Shown in pieces: positions 54,476 through 64,000 of a stretch of 64,000 bases of DNA. The position numbers and the translations under genes were made by a program. Under the pieces are notes generated by a model that saw only the letters and a list, made by a program, of their open reading frames with translations, did not search any database and was not told the origin of the DNA. Each line of letters opens with the position of its first letter. Position 1 is the first letter of the stretch. The stretch is from Prosthecobacter algae (lineage in GTDB: Bacteria; Verrucomicrobiota; Verrucomicrobiia; Verrucomicrobiales; Verrucomicrobiaceae). The stretch spans positions 372,001 through 436,000 of the forward strand of contig NZ_BAABIA010000003.1 of the NCBI RefSeq assembly GCF_039542385.1. The letters are read 5' to 3'.

Positions 54476-57076
54476 ATGCGGTGGCCCATTCTTCTTTCGC
54501 TCCTCATTTCGTCCACCACCCTGGCGGACTCGCTCCACACCTGCGAGCACTGCGCTAAGCACCTGCTGCCCGCCGTGACCAAGCTGACACCGGGCCGCAA
54601 ATATGCCCGAGACCGCCGGGTGGACATTCAGCACTTGAAGTTAGACGTCACGCCGGATTTTACCAAACGCAGCGTGGCCGGCACGATGACGATGACCTTC
54701 AAGCCCATCGCGCTGCCTTTGGACAAACTGGAACTGGATGCCGTTGACTTAGCCATTGCCGATGTGCAGGTCACCGGAGCCAAACTGGCGGACAAGATCG
54801 TCGCCGAGGAAAAGCTGACGCTCGTGTTTGCCACCGCCATCGCCCCAGGAGCAGAGGTGAGCGTGAGCATCCGATACAGTGCCGAGCCCACTCGCGGCCT
54901 GTATTTTCGCACGCCTGAAATGGGCTACAAGCCAGGTGACAGCCAAGTCTGGAGCCAAGGGGAAGCGGACCTGCATCGCTTCTGGTTTCCCTGCTACGAC
55001 TATCCGAACGAGCGCTTCACCAGCGAGGTGATCTGCCATGCGCCCAAGGGCATGGAGGTGGTATCCAATGGCAAGCTGGTGGATAAAAAGGAAACAGGAG
55101 AGCTGACCTCCTGGCACTGGCTTCAGGACAAGCCGCACGTCAATTACCTCATCGCGCTGGCGGCAGGCCACTTTCACAAGATCGAGGACAAAGCAGGCGA
55201 TCTGCCCCTGGCGATGCTGTTGCCGCCATCCAATAAAGCGCAGGCGGCCAATGCCTTTGCGGACACCCGCAAGATCATCGAGTTCTTCCAAAAGGAGATT
55301 GGTATCCCCTTCCCCTGGGACAAGTATTACCAAGTTTACTGCCACGACTTCATCGCTGGCGGCATGGAAAATACGAGCTGCACCTTTGAGGCTAGCAGCA
55401 TGCTGTTCAATTCAGATACCGAGACCTTGCGCAGCCTGCATCGGCTGGATGCCCACGAAACAGCGCATCAGTGGTTTGGAGATCTGGTGACCTGTCGGGA
55501 CTGGTCGCACCTGTGGTTGAATGAAGGATTCGCCAGCTATTACACGGTGCTTTATGAGCAGGAAAAAAGTGGCGATGACGCCATGAAATACTCACTCTGG
55601 CTAGAGGCCGAAGAAGTCCTGGAAGCCAAGGACACCCGCCCCACCGTGTGGAGAGACTATGGCGACCCGATGCAGCAGTTTGACACGCGGGTGTATCCGA
55701 AGGGGGCGTGGATCGTGCACATGCTGCGCAGCCAGCTTGGGCCTGATCTTTACCGCCTCGCCATCCGCACCTACCTGGAGCGGCATCGCAATGGCATCGT
55801 CAGCACGGATGATCTGCATGAGGTGGTGGAAGAAATCAGCGGCCTGTCTTTCGATGCGTTCTTTGATCAATGGGTTTATCACGGTGGCTTCCCTGAACTG
55901 AAGGTGGACTACGCCTGGGATGCAGCCAGCAAACAGGCCAAGGTGACGGTGCGACAGACACAGAAAGTGACGGATCAAGTGCGCCTGTTCCAGTTCCCCC
56001 TGCCCGTGGCTTTCACCCTCAAAGGCCAGAAAGATCCAATCAAATTCACCGCCAAGATCACCCAGGCAGAGGAAGCCTTTTACTTTGCCCTGCCTGCCCA
56101 ACCGGAACTGATGCGAGTGGACCCGGACTACACCGTGCTGGCGAAGGTGGACTTCTTGCCAACCGGTGACATGCTGGACAAACAGTTGGTTAGCGATGTC
56201 ATCGGACGCCTATTGGCCGCGCAGATCCTAGGATCGCGCAAAGATCAGGGCAGTGTGGACAAACTGGCCCGCCTGCTCAAAGAGGATGCGTTTCATGCCG
56301 TGCGCAGCGAGGCCGCCAGATCCCTCGCCAAAATCGCCACTCCGGCAGCCCGCAGCGCCCTCATTGCCGGACTGGCTGGCCAGACGGATGCCCGCAGCCG
56401 TGCCGCCGTGGTCGAGGCGCTGACCGCCATCCCCCATCCAGAGGCGCAAAAGGCGCTGATGGCCCATGCCGAGACAGAAAAGAATCCAGCCATTTTGACG
56501 ACCATCATCAAAAGCTGGGGCACCCGTCCAGGCGATGCCGCCATTGCCCCCCTCCTGGCGAAACACCTGAATTCCAAGACCTACCAAAACACCCTCTCCG
56601 CTGCCGCCATCAGTGCCTATCGTGCCCAGGATGAAGCCAGTGCAGCCACGGCCATTCTCGCCAAGCTTCAAGATGACCCCCTAGAGTTCCGCACCTGGGA
56701 CTATCGCAATGCGTTAGATGCCGTCGCTTTCCTCGCCCGCAAGCAGGAGAACCGGGATGCCGTGCGCAGCTTTTTGGTGACGCACCTTTCGCACCCGAAA
56801 GAAGAGCTGCGCAGCGGAGCCGCCAAAGCCCTTGGCACTCTGAAAGATCCCAAGGCCATCTCAGTTCTCCAGGCCATGCTGCCCGAAGCGGGCCCGTATG
56901 CCGACCCGGTGCGGGAAGCTGCGGCGAAATCCGTGCAAACCCTGCAGGCCGAACAACCAGGAAGTGCTGAGCTCAAGAACCTCTGGGACCAGGTGCAGCA
57001 GTTACAAAAGAAGACCGAGGAACTGCAAAATCGGTTGGATGACGCCAAGAAAAAGGCCGAGCCCGCCAAGAAATAA
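54476..57076 (+). CDS. Exported M1-family metallopeptidase (aminopeptidase) with HEAT-like repeats
   Basis: 866 residues from the ATG at 54476, which has a GGAGG just upstream. A signal peptide (RWPILLSLLISSTTLADS) suggests export. The aminopeptidase core shows the exopeptidase motif GGMENTS and the zinc site HETAHQWFGD with the third ligand Glu in WLNEGFASY. The C-terminal third consists of HEAT-type helical repeats (AARSLAKIATPAARSALIAGL and similar) and ends in a Lys/Glu-rich coiled-coil segment. Upstream in-frame ATG 54350 lies within hrpB's divergent region and is less likely. It probably degrades peptides in the periplasm. Confidence 0.93.
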   Translation: MRWPILLSLLISSTTLADSLHTCEHCAKHLLPAVTKLTPGRKYARDRRVDIQHLKLDVTPDFTKRSVAGTMTMTFKPIALPLDKLELDAVDLAIADVQVTGAKLADKIVAEEKLTLVFATAIAPGAEVSVSIRYSAEPTRGLYFRTPEMGYKPGDSQVWSQGEADLHRFWFPCYDYPNERFTSEVICHAPKGMEVVSNGKLVDKKETGELTSWHWLQDKPHVNYLIALAAGHFHKIEDKAGDLPLAMLLPPSNKAQAANAFADTRKIIEFFQKEIGIPFPWDKYYQVYCHDFIAGGMENTSCTFEASSMLFNSDTETLRSLHRLDAHETAHQWFGDLVTCRDWSHLWLNEGFASYYTVLYEQEKSGDDAMKYSLWLEAEEVLEAKDTRPTVWRDYGDPMQQFDTRVYPKGAWIVHMLRSQLGPDLYRLAIRTYLERHRNGIVSTDDLHEVVEEISGLSFDAFFDQWVYHGGFPELKVDYAWDAASKQAKVTVRQTQKVTDQVRLFQFPLPVAFTLKGQKDPIKFTAKITQAEEAFYFALPAQPELMRVDPDYTVLAKVDFLPTGDMLDKQLVSDVIGRLLAAQILGSRKDQGSVDKLARLLKEDAFHAVRSEAARSLAKIATPAARSALIAGLAGQTDARSRAAVVEALTAIPHPEAQKALMAHAETEKNPAILTTIIKSWGTRPGDAAIAPLLAKHLNSKTYQNTLSAAAISAYRAQDEASAATAILAKLQDDPLEFRTWDYRNALDAVAFLARKQENRDAVRSFLVTHLSHPKEELRSGAAKALGTLKDPKAISVLQAMLPEAGPYADPVREAAAKSVQTLQAEQPGSAELKNLWDQVQQLQKKTEELQNRLDDAKKKAEPAKK

Positions 57077-57176
57077 GCGCTGTAAAATAAGCGCTGTAAC
57101 CACAGCCACGGATCATTTGCGATATGGGCCGGGCTGTGAAAGGCTGTGACTCCCCAGATTCAGCCTGCCCCCCGCC

Positions 57177-60100
57177 TTGATTCGTTACCCAGCCGACCTT
57201 CCCATCACTGCCCGTCGTGAGGACATCCTCGCGGCCATCCGCTCCAGCCAGGTCGTCATCCTGGCCGGGGAGACCGGATCTGGCAAAACCACGCAGTTGC
57301 CCAAAATGTGCTTGGAGGTGCTGGGGGAAGCGCGTGGTGTGATCGGCTGTACGCAGCCGCGACGTGTGGCGGCCATGAGCGTCTCCAAACGTGTTGCCGA
57401 AGAACTCGATGTTCACTGGGGCCGCGAGGTGGGTTGCAAGATGCGCTTCAGCGACGACACCACGCGGGACACACGCATCAAGTTCATGACGGACGGGATT
57501 CTGCTGGCGGAAATCCAGAGTGATCCCTTGCTGCGTGCTTACTCCATCCTCATTCTGGATGAAGCGCATGAGCGCTCCCTGAACATTGACTTTTTGTTAG
57601 GCTATTTGAAGTCGCTCCTGGAAAAGAGGCCCGACCTGAAGCTGGTGGTCACCTCCGCCACGATTGATACAGAGGCTTTTAGCGCCCACTTTGGTAGTGC
57701 GCCCATCATTGAGGTCTCGGGACGTCTTTATCCGGTGGACATCCGGTACAAGCCCGTGGGAGACAACGATGATGATCCCAGCCATCTCGATGCCGCCATT
57801 GCCGCCGTTGAAGAAGTGCTCATCGAAACGGACACTGGCGATGTCCTCGTTTTCATGCCGACCGAACGCGACATCCGCGATACGCGGGATGCTCTGGATG
57901 GCCGCCTTGGCAAAGGCATTGAGGTGCTGGCCCTGTTTGGCCGCATGGCCTCGAATGAGCAGCAGCGCGTCTTTTCGCCTGGGTCGAAGCGCCGTGTCAT
58001 TGTTGCTACCAACGTGGCGGAGACCTCCATTACCCTGCCCCGCATCCGCTATGTCGTGGATACAGGACTGGCCCGCATGAGCCGTTACAATCCACGCACA
58101 CGCACCAAGCGGCTGCCGGTGGAAGCCATCAGCCAGAGCAGTGCCAACCAGCGTGCAGGCCGTGCCGGGCGTGTGCAGGATGGCGTATGCGTCCGCCTCT
58201 ATGAGGAAGAGGACTTTAACAAGCGCTCCCGCTTCACGCAGCCGGAGATTCAGCGCTCCAACCTCGCCGAAGTCATCCTGCGGATGAAAGCCTTTCGGTT
58301 AGGCGAAATCGAAACCTTCCCTTTCATCAATCCGCCTGTCAGCGCCTCCATCCGTGCCGGGTATGACTTGCTGCATGAACTGGGTGCCCTGGGTGAAACC
58401 CATGAGATGACGGCCACTGGGCGGGAATTGGCCAACCTCCCCCTGGACCCTACCCTGGGCCGGATGCTGCTGCAGGCCCGTGAAGAAGGCTGCCTGGAGG
58501 ACATGCTCATCATTGCCGCCGGCCTAAGCATTCCAGATCCCCGCGAGCGCCCGGAAGACAAACGTGAGCAAGCCCAGGCTGCGCACAAGACTTTTGCCTC
58601 CCCCGAATCGGATTTTCTCAGCCTGCTGAAGATCTGGAGCCATGCCCCAGATCCCGATAACTCGGGCAAGAACGCCCTGCGCAAATACTGCAAATCCTAC
58701 TTCCTCAGCTTCACCCGCATGACCGAGTGGCGGGATGTCTGGCAGCAGTTGCGGGACACGTTTCGGGAAGATCGGAAAAAGGCCACGTTGCCCCCTGTCG
58801 CGGATCCGGCAAAAGCCCAAACCAGCGCCGCTTCCCCGTGGGACAAGGCCGAAGGCCAAGCGGCCAAACAGGATGCAGCGACTCTTCGCGATCACGCCAT
58901 CCACCGCTGCATTTTGGCTGGGCACCTCGGTCACATCGCCACCCGTCTGGAGCGCAACCAATACAAGGCTGCGGGCAATCGTGAGGTGATGGTCTTCCCT
59001 GGCTCAAACCTTTATGAGCGACGGGAGAAACAGGGCAAACCAGGCCAGGAAAAAACGCGCCAGCCACTCTGGATTGTCGCGGGAGAGATCGTACAGACCT
59101 CGCAACTTTTCGCCCGCTCCATCGCCCGCATTGATCCCCAATGGGCCGCCGAGCTGGGCGGGCATCTGCTGGAGCGGCGCTACAGCGAACCCCACTGGAG
59201 CGCCAAGGCGGGGCGCGTTCTCGTGACCGAGCGCCTGCTTCTCCATGGCCTGGAGGTGAAACGCCAGCCGATTGACTTTGGCAAGATTGATCCCGTGGCG
59301 GCCACGCAGCTTTTCATCCGTGGAGCGCTGCTGGAAGGCACCACCAATCTGCCGCACCGCTTCTTCCAGCATAACCAAAAGTTGCGTGACCGCCTGGAGG
59401 CTACCCTCACCCGTGTGCGTAGCAGCCGTGTGTATGCCATTGAAGAACATCTTTTTGAGTTCTACCGGGCGCGGCTGGCGGCCATTTCATCCGTGCATGA
59501 CCTGAACAAGCTGGTGAATGCACGCATCCGCGAGGAGCCCGGTTTCCTGTGTGCCCGCGAAGAGGATCTCACCGGCGGGGATGACCTCTCCTGCGATTTG
59601 GAAATGTTCCCCGATGCCGCCTCCATGGGGAACAGCGTGCTGCCGATCAGCTACGCCTACAAACCCGGCCAGGAAGATGATGGCGTGACCGTGCAGGTGC
59701 CCCTGCCCATGGCGGAACATCTCACCAGCGGACAGGTGCTGTGGATGGTCCCCGGACTGCGGGAAGAGCAGATCACCACGCTGCTGCGGGCGCTGCCCAA
59801 AACGGTGCGCCGTGACCTCATGCCGCTGGAGGCCAAAGCGCGTGAGATCGCCAAAGACTTTGACCCGGGTCGCCTGGATTTCCATGAAGCCCTAGCCACC
59901 TTCCTCCGCCAGCGTTATCGCCTGGATGTCAAGGCCACCGACTGGAATTCGCAGACGCTCCCGGCCTACCTGCAGCCTCGAGTCGAGGTGATGGGCCAGG
60001 GTAACAAAACCGTGATGGCCAGCCGGGATGTGGACAACATCCGCGAAACCATGCGCAAGCAGGAACGCAAGTCCGATGCCTGGGATCTGACGGCCAAACG

Positions 60101-60956
60101 TTTTGAGGATTATGCCTTGTCCTCATGGTCCTTTGGCGATGTGCCGGAAACCGTGCTCGTGGAAACGATCAACGGCGTGCCTGTACTCGGCCACCCAGGC
60201 CTCATGCTGCGAGACGATGAGGTGGACCTCCGTCTTTTCAAAACCCCGGAAGAAGCCCGCAAACACACACCGGCAGCCGTACGCAAGCTGGCGGAGAATC
60301 TGCTGGGCAAGGACATCGCCTGGCTGCACAAAGAACTGCGTGTACTGGAGGTCAAAGCAGCCCCCCAAAAGACGCTGAATTTTCAAAGCGGTCTCGCCGC
60401 CCTGGGTTCTGCCCCGTCTCAAGCTGCGCCTGCGGAGAACAAAGCCGCCACAGCCTGCGACCACATCCTGGCCCATGCCCTGCGTCTGGAGCCGCTGCTG
60501 CCGCTGACGCAAAAACGCTTCCTCGAAATGTGCGAACGCACCCGCCGGGACCTGCCTGGATTAACGCATCGAGTTCGGGATCTGCTGAAGCAATGCGAAG
60601 ACCTGAAACAAAAGATTCTGGCCTATCCCAAACGTTACGCCGGACTGGAGCAGGACATTGCCCGCCTGCTGCCACCTAACGTTTTATCCGTCACCCCGCA
60701 CGCCCAGCTTCAGCATTTGCCCCGTTATCTGAAGGCCATCCTTTTGCGCGCAGAACGCGCGGCGAACAATCCCGCCAAGGACATCGACAAGGCAGCAGCG
60801 GTGGCTGATTTCAACACTTGGCAGCAAGAAGTAAGCGATACCAATCGCGAAGCTTTCCGCTGGCTCTTTGAAGAGTATCGGGTGTCCATCTTTGCCCAGG
60901 AGCTGGGCACGGCGCAACCGGTGAGCGTGAAGCGCTTGGAAGCTCTTTTGGGCTGA
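57177..60956 (+). CDS. hrpA: ATP-dependent RNA helicase HrpA, TTG start
   Basis: 1259 residues, near the ~1300 of the family. DEAH-box helicase: motif I AGETGSGKTTQ, motif II LILDEAHERS, SATIDTEAF, the QRAGRAGRV motif, then OB-fold and the large DUF3418 C-terminal domain. No ATG or GTG occurs in frame between the upstream stop at 57147-57149 and motif I, so TTG at 57177 is the most probable start. HrpA is linked to rescue of stalled ribosomes in E. coli. It follows the M1 peptidase gene by 100 bp. Confidence 0.94.
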   Translation: MIRYPADLPITARREDILAAIRSSQVVILAGETGSGKTTQLPKMCLEVLGEARGVIGCTQPRRVAAMSVSKRVAEELDVHWGREVGCKMRFSDDTTRDTRIKFMTDGILLAEIQSDPLLRAYSILILDEAHERSLNIDFLLGYLKSLLEKRPDLKLVVTSATIDTEAFSAHFGSAPIIEVSGRLYPVDIRYKPVGDNDDDPSHLDAAIAAVEEVLIETDTGDVLVFMPTERDIRDTRDALDGRLGKGIEVLALFGRMASNEQQRVFSPGSKRRVIVATNVAETSITLPRIRYVVDTGLARMSRYNPRTRTKRLPVEAISQSSANQRAGRAGRVQDGVCVRLYEEEDFNKRSRFTQPEIQRSNLAEVILRMKAFRLGEIETFPFINPPVSASIRAGYDLLHELGALGETHEMTATGRELANLPLDPTLGRMLLQAREEGCLEDMLIIAAGLSIPDPRERPEDKREQAQAAHKTFASPESDFLSLLKIWSHAPDPDNSGKNALRKYCKSYFLSFTRMTEWRDVWQQLRDTFREDRKKATLPPVADPAKAQTSAASPWDKAEGQAAKQDAATLRDHAIHRCILAGHLGHIATRLERNQYKAAGNREVMVFPGSNLYERREKQGKPGQEKTRQPLWIVAGEIVQTSQLFARSIARIDPQWAAELGGHLLERRYSEPHWSAKAGRVLVTERLLLHGLEVKRQPIDFGKIDPVAATQLFIRGALLEGTTNLPHRFFQHNQKLRDRLEATLTRVRSSRVYAIEEHLFEFYRARLAAISSVHDLNKLVNARIREEPGFLCAREEDLTGGDDLSCDLEMFPDAASMGNSVLPISYAYKPGQEDDGVTVQVPLPMAEHLTSGQVLWMVPGLREEQITTLLRALPKTVRRDLMPLEAKAREIAKDFDPGRLDFHEALATFLRQRYRLDVKATDWNSQTLPAYLQPRVEVMGQGNKTVMASRDVDNIRETMRKQERKSDAWDLTAKRFEDYALSSWSFGDVPETVLVETINGVPVLGHPGLMLRDDEVDLRLFKTPEEARKHTPAAVRKLAENLLGKDIAWLHKELRVLEVKAAPQKTLNFQSGLAALGSAPSQAAPAENKAATACDHILAHALRLEPLLPLTQKRFLEMCERTRRDLPGLTHRVRDLLKQCEDLKQKILAYPKRYAGLEQDIARLLPPNVLSVTPHAQLQHLPRYLKAILLRAERAANNPAKDIDKAAAVADFNTWQQEVSDTNREAFRWLFEEYRVSIFAQELGTAQPVSVKRLEALLG

Positions 60957-60964
60957 AACAAGGC

Positions 60965-61864
60965 TTAACGGGAAGCATGATCCACTTCGCCAGCGCGCTT
61001 CAGCTCTTCCACAAACACGGCCAGCATCTTGTCATTCTTGTGACGGTCCAGCATGCCCACCGAGATCTGCAACGGCTCGGGCTGAGGTTGCAGCGTCTTG
61101 AGAACCACGCGCTCTGGGATGAGGCAGGCGATGCGCTCCACCACCAGGGCGATGCCCAGGCCCGCATCCACCGCTGAAATGAGGCTGGTGACACCGTCGC
61201 ATTCACTGGCGATGCGCGCATTGATGCCCTGCTGCTTGAACCAACCGCCGATGAAGGCCCAGTAGTCCGGGTACTCTTTCTGGCTGTAAACGACCAGTCG
61301 CTGCTCATTGAGATCCTGAGGGGTCAGGGTCTTTTTCGCCAGCAATGGATGCTGGCGGGAGACGGCCACGCGCCAGGCCTGTTTTTGAACGGTGGTCCAG
61401 GTGATATCGGGGATGTCCTTGATGGTCGGCACCGTCACAATGATGTCGAGCGTGCCTTTTTGCAGGCCATCCACCATTTCGTTATTGGTGAGGTCTGCCA
61501 GATCCACACGGGCCCTCGGGTGCACTTGCGTGAAGGCCTCGATGGCCGGAGAAAGGATGCCCGCGCTGAGCGAGGGTGAGTAGCCCACGCGGATGGTCTG
61601 CGCCTTGGCCGTGGCCCGCACGCGCTGCTCCAGGGCATCGGCACGCTCCAGCAGATGGCGCCCATCTCGCAGCAGCAGCTCCCCTGCTGGCGTGAGGGAA
61701 AAGGAGTGAGCTCCACGTTCCAGCAAGATGACGCCCAGCTCATCCTCCAGGCCCTTGATCTGGCGGCTGAGCGCCGGCTGCGTGAGGTGCAGGCGGGCGG
61801 CAGCGCGGCTGATGTTGCCATCTTCGGCAGCGGCAATGAAGGAGCGCAGGGGACGGAGTTCCAT
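60965..61864 (-). CDS. LysR-family transcriptional regulator
   Basis: 299 residues from the ATG at 61864 (alternative 61879). The N-terminal winged helix has the LysR pattern: FIAAAEDGNISRAAARLHLTQPALSRQIKGLEDELG. The C-terminal effector domain (TIRVGYSPSLSAGILSP, LDIIVTVPT, AGLGIALVVERIA) is of periplasmic-binding-protein type. It is divergent from a pirin gene with an 88-bp spacer and probably controls it. Confidence 0.94.
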   Translation of the reverse strand: MELRPLRSFIAAAEDGNISRAAARLHLTQPALSRQIKGLEDELGVILLERGAHSFSLTPAGELLLRDGRHLLERADALEQRVRATAKAQTIRVGYSPSLSAGILSPAIEAFTQVHPRARVDLADLTNNEMVDGLQKGTLDIIVTVPTIKDIPDITWTTVQKQAWRVAVSRQHPLLAKKTLTPQDLNEQRLVVYSQKEYPDYWAFIGGWFKQQGINARIASECDGVTSLISAVDAGLGIALVVERIACLIPERVVLKTLQPQPEPLQISVGMLDRHKNDKMLAVFVEELKRAGEVDHASR

Positions 61865-61952
61865 GTTGGGATGAAGCATACGCCATCCGCAGTCTCAGGC
61901 AAACAGAGCCGCATTGGCGAATGAAGACGTTATATCGCAGTATCCTCTCGCC

Positions 61953-62657
61953 ATGAAAACCACACTTCGTAAATCCCATGAACGCGGCCACGCCGACCAC
62001 GGTTGGCTCAATAGCCAGCACACCTTCAGCTTCGCGGACTACTATGATCCTGCCCACATGGGCTTTCGCAGCCTGCGGGTGATCAATCAGGACCGAGTCG
62101 CCCCTGGCGGCGGTTTCCCCACCCACCCACACCGGGACATGGAAATCTTCAGCTACGTGCTGGAAGGCACCCTGGCCCACAAGGACAGCCTGGGGAACGG
62201 ACGTGAACTGAAACCCGGCCAAGTGCAGCTCATGAGTGCAGGCAAAGGTGTGCTGCACAGTGAGTTTAACCCCTCCAAGTCCGAGACAGCCCACTTCCTG
62301 CAGATCTGGATTCAGCCTGAGGCGCGAGCCCTGGTGCCCAGCTACACCGAGTGGCACCCCGATCCCGCCAAGGAGAAGGAGCCCAAGGTCCTCGTCATCT
62401 CCCACGATGGCCGCGAAGACTCTGCCACCATCCATCAGGACGCCGATGTCTATCGATTGCGCCTGGGTGCCAGCGACAGCGTGGCCCATGAAGTGAAGGC
62501 CGGGCGCGGCGTCTGGTTCCAGCTCATCAAAGGTGAAGCCACCATCAATGGCCAAGCCCTGAAACCTGGCGATGCGCTGAGCACCGAGGATGCGGGCACG
62601 CTGACGATCACTTCGGCGGGTGCCGAGACGGAAGCGCTGCTCTTTGACCTGGGCTGA
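61953..62657 (+). CDS. Pirin family protein
   Basis: 234 residues from the ATG at 61953; a TTG at 61914 is less likely. It is a bicupin with metal ligands in FPTHPHRDMEIFSYVLEG, and the HSEFN segment (GKGVLHSEFNPS) supplies the remaining ones. In other bacteria such proteins are quercetinases or redox-linked regulators. The divergent LysR gene suggests that an aromatic compound is the inducer; this is inference. The intrinsic terminator at 62674 follows. Confidence 0.92.
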   Translation: MKTTLRKSHERGHADHGWLNSQHTFSFADYYDPAHMGFRSLRVINQDRVAPGGGFPTHPHRDMEIFSYVLEGTLAHKDSLGNGRELKPGQVQLMSAGKGVLHSEFNPSKSETAHFLQIWIQPEARALVPSYTEWHPDPAKEKEPKVLVISHDGREDSATIHQDADVYRLRLGASDSVAHEVKAGRGVWFQLIKGEATINGQALKPGDALSTEDAGTLTITSAGAETEALLFDLG

Positions 62658-62673
62658 TTGCCACCTAACCAAA

Positions 62674-62712
62674 AACCCTGTGTTCTCCCCAAGGGCACAG
62701 GGTTCTTTGTTT
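62674..62712 (+). terminator. Terminator after the pirin gene
   Basis: A 9-bp perfect stem AACCCTGTG/CACAGGGTT with a 13-nt loop is followed by CTTTGTTTT. The adjacent A-run on the other side could also make it work for lpxB. Confidence 0.85.
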
Positions 62713-62725
62713 TCAGCAGCGTGAA

Positions 62726-63847
62726 TTACAAAACGGCCATTACCGTCTCTGCCGCACGGCGATAGGCCCCGCCCTGCCCCAGGGTGGCCACCACTTCAGC
62801 CAGATCTTCCTGGAGATTCCGGCGCGTGACCTCATTCGTCAGCAGTTCCACCATTTCAGCCGCCAGCGTATCTGAAGTTAAGCCGCCCTGGACAAGTTCC
62901 TTCACCACATCCCGCTGAGCCAGCACATTGATGATGCCGATGTTCTTGATGCGCACCACGGTCTTGGCCACCGCATACGTTAGGCCATTGACCTGATACA
63001 CCAAAGCGTACGGCAGACCGAAACAAGCCGCCTCCAACGTCGCCGTGCCACTGGCCACAGCGCCCACCTGGGCACGTTGCATGAGGTCATACACCGTGCC
63101 CACTTCGATCCAGCGCTTGGCTTCAGGAAAAGCCGCAGCATCTGCCATCTCGCGCATCAGGCCCGCTAGATTTTCATTGGCAGCGGACACAGCAAAACGG
63201 ACGTTTGGCTGCACCATGCGGATGGCTTGAGAGGCCTGTAGCATAATGGGGAAGAGACGCTTCACCTCATTCTTCCGGCTACCCGGGAACCAGCCCACCA
63301 GGCCGGGCTCGCGCTCCCAGTTGCGGCGCAGGGTTTCCACCCGGTCTACCATGGGGTGCCCGCTGAATTCGGTGGGCAAGCCGCTCTTTTCATAAAACTC
63401 CTTCTCGAAGGGAAAGATGCAGATCATGAGGTCCAGCACCTTCGCCATCGTCTTCACGCGACCCTTTTTCCAGGCCCAGACCTGAGGGCTGATGTAATAG
63501 ATAATCTTGCCCGTGTAACCTTGCGCACGCAGCTCCTTGGCCACGCGCAGGTTAAAGCCCGGATAATCCACCAGCACCACGGCATCAGGGCGCTGCTGCA
63601 TCACGGCGGCCACAGTGGCATTGAAGCGCTTCTTGAAGTAGCCGTACATTTTCAGCACTTCCCACAGGCCCACCACGCCGGCCGTTTCCACCCAGTCATC
63701 AATACCCTTCCCCGCCGCCTCGACCATTCGGGGCCCGCCGAGACCGCTGATCTTCAGCGCGGGATCCAGGGCGAGGAGTTCCTTGATCAAGCCCGATCCA
63801 TGCGTGTCTCCGCTGACTTCACCGGCGATGATGTAGAGGTGGGGCAT
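62726..63847 (-). CDS. lpxB: Lipid-A-disaccharide synthase
   Basis: 373 residues. It joins UDP-2,3-diacylglucosamine and lipid X to give the lipid A disaccharide on the inner membrane. AGEVSGDTHGSGLIKEL, VDYPGFNLRVAKEL, ISPQVWAWKKGRV and FPFEKEFYEKSGL are diagnostic. The start ATG lies at 63847 with leader CAGCGACAGCAACCC. It is preceded by a gene ending at 63924 on the same strand, so they probably form an operon. Confidence 0.96.
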   Translation of the reverse strand: MPHLYIIAGEVSGDTHGSGLIKELLALDPALKISGLGGPRMVEAAGKGIDDWVETAGVVGLWEVLKMYGYFKKRFNATVAAVMQQRPDAVVLVDYPGFNLRVAKELRAQGYTGKIIYYISPQVWAWKKGRVKTMAKVLDLMICIFPFEKEFYEKSGLPTEFSGHPMVDRVETLRRNWEREPGLVGWFPGSRKNEVKRLFPIMLQASQAIRMVQPNVRFAVSAANENLAGLMREMADAAAFPEAKRWIEVGTVYDLMQRAQVGAVASGTATLEAACFGLPYALVYQVNGLTYAVAKTVVRIKNIGIINVLAQRDVVKELVQGGLTSDTLAAEMVELLTNEVTRRNLQEDLAEVVATLGQGGAYRRAAETVMAVL

Positions 63848-63923
63848 GGGTTGCTGTCGCTGATCCGTTATATGCAGGGGTTTGCCGTGGATTTTAAAAC
63901 CACAACAGACTTCAGTTCATCCT

Positions 63924-64000
63924 TCAGCCCGCCAAAGCTGCGTTCTTTTCAATCTGATCCGTGATCTCCAGCGCGATGCGCACGGCTTCGGCACCTTCCT
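63924..64000 (-). CDS. C-terminal end of a gene, possibly Gfo/Idh/MocA type (cut by window edge)
   Basis: On the minus strand the frame EGAEAVRIALEITDQIEKN runs in from the right edge and stops at TGA (63924-63926). A tail of the form GAEAVRIALEI is common at the end of Gfo/Idh/MocA oxidoreductases. In several bacteria such a gene sits beside lpxB in lipid A clusters, which supports the guess. Only about 24 residues are visible. Confidence 0.5.
   Translation of the reverse strand, partial: EGAEAVRIALEITDQIEKNAALAG

Overview
The window reads as chromosomal DNA from a Gram-negative, GC-rich (roughly 60%) bacterium, most likely a member of the Verrucomicrobiota close to Prosthecobacter or Verrucomicrobium. 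The Gram-negative call rests on lpxB, hldD, an outer-membrane barrel and GDP-fucose/UDP-sugar genes. The phylum call is inference, based on family resemblance, the lysine/alanine-rich histone-H1-like tail, the near absence of Shine-Dalgarno motifs and repeat-rich, C-rich spacers. No rRNA, tRNA, CRISPR array, prophage or complete insertion sequence was seen.

Layout. 1-3140: end of a rhodanese gene, then an OmpR-type response regulator and its histidine kinase. 3138-3853: spacer with a MITE-like element and hairpin repeats. 3854-5157: AP2-plus-histone-tail protein and dtd. 5326-9561: glyS and two DUF2314-type genes. 9622-12924: divergent asd and acs. 13522-15660: two secreted proteins, one followed by an in-frame amber codon and one a trypsin-like protease. 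16481-17332: an orphan terminase-small-subunit-like protein. 17378-21793: a sugar-nucleotide cluster (UXS, UGDH, GMD, fucose synthase).

21847-36120 is a long leftward block. It holds a porin-like barrel, urtABCDE (urea ABC importer), a HupE/UreJ nickel permease, ureABC (urease), ureEFGD (nickel accessory proteins) and a bifunctional aldolase/dehydrogenase at the 3-prime end. Genes are tightly packed, several with stop/start overlaps. Together they cover outer-membrane entry (inferred), inner-membrane import, nickel supply, enzyme assembly and urea hydrolysis.

36401-41200: a ROK-family protein, a Ppx/GppA-like protein and polyphosphate kinase. 41226-47836: small enzymes (VOC, Nudix), hldD, unknown proteins, a frameshifted VOC gene and gltX, with a second MITE-like copy, another hairpin cluster and a 10-bp tandem repeat. 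47949-51783: a GntR regulator divergent from a Gfo/Idh/MocA oxidoreductase, a 2-hydroxyacid dehydrogenase and an ABC ATPase without its permease. 51792-60956: hrpB, an M1 aminopeptidase and hrpA. 60965-64000: LysR regulator, pirin, lpxB and the end of what may be another Gfo/Idh-type gene.

Across the window, start codons are mostly preceded by pyrimidine-rich rather than purine-rich leaders. Codon third positions and G/C strand bias appear to flip at about 21.8-26 kb. Spacers carry two families of structured repeats, one with apparent compensatory base changes.
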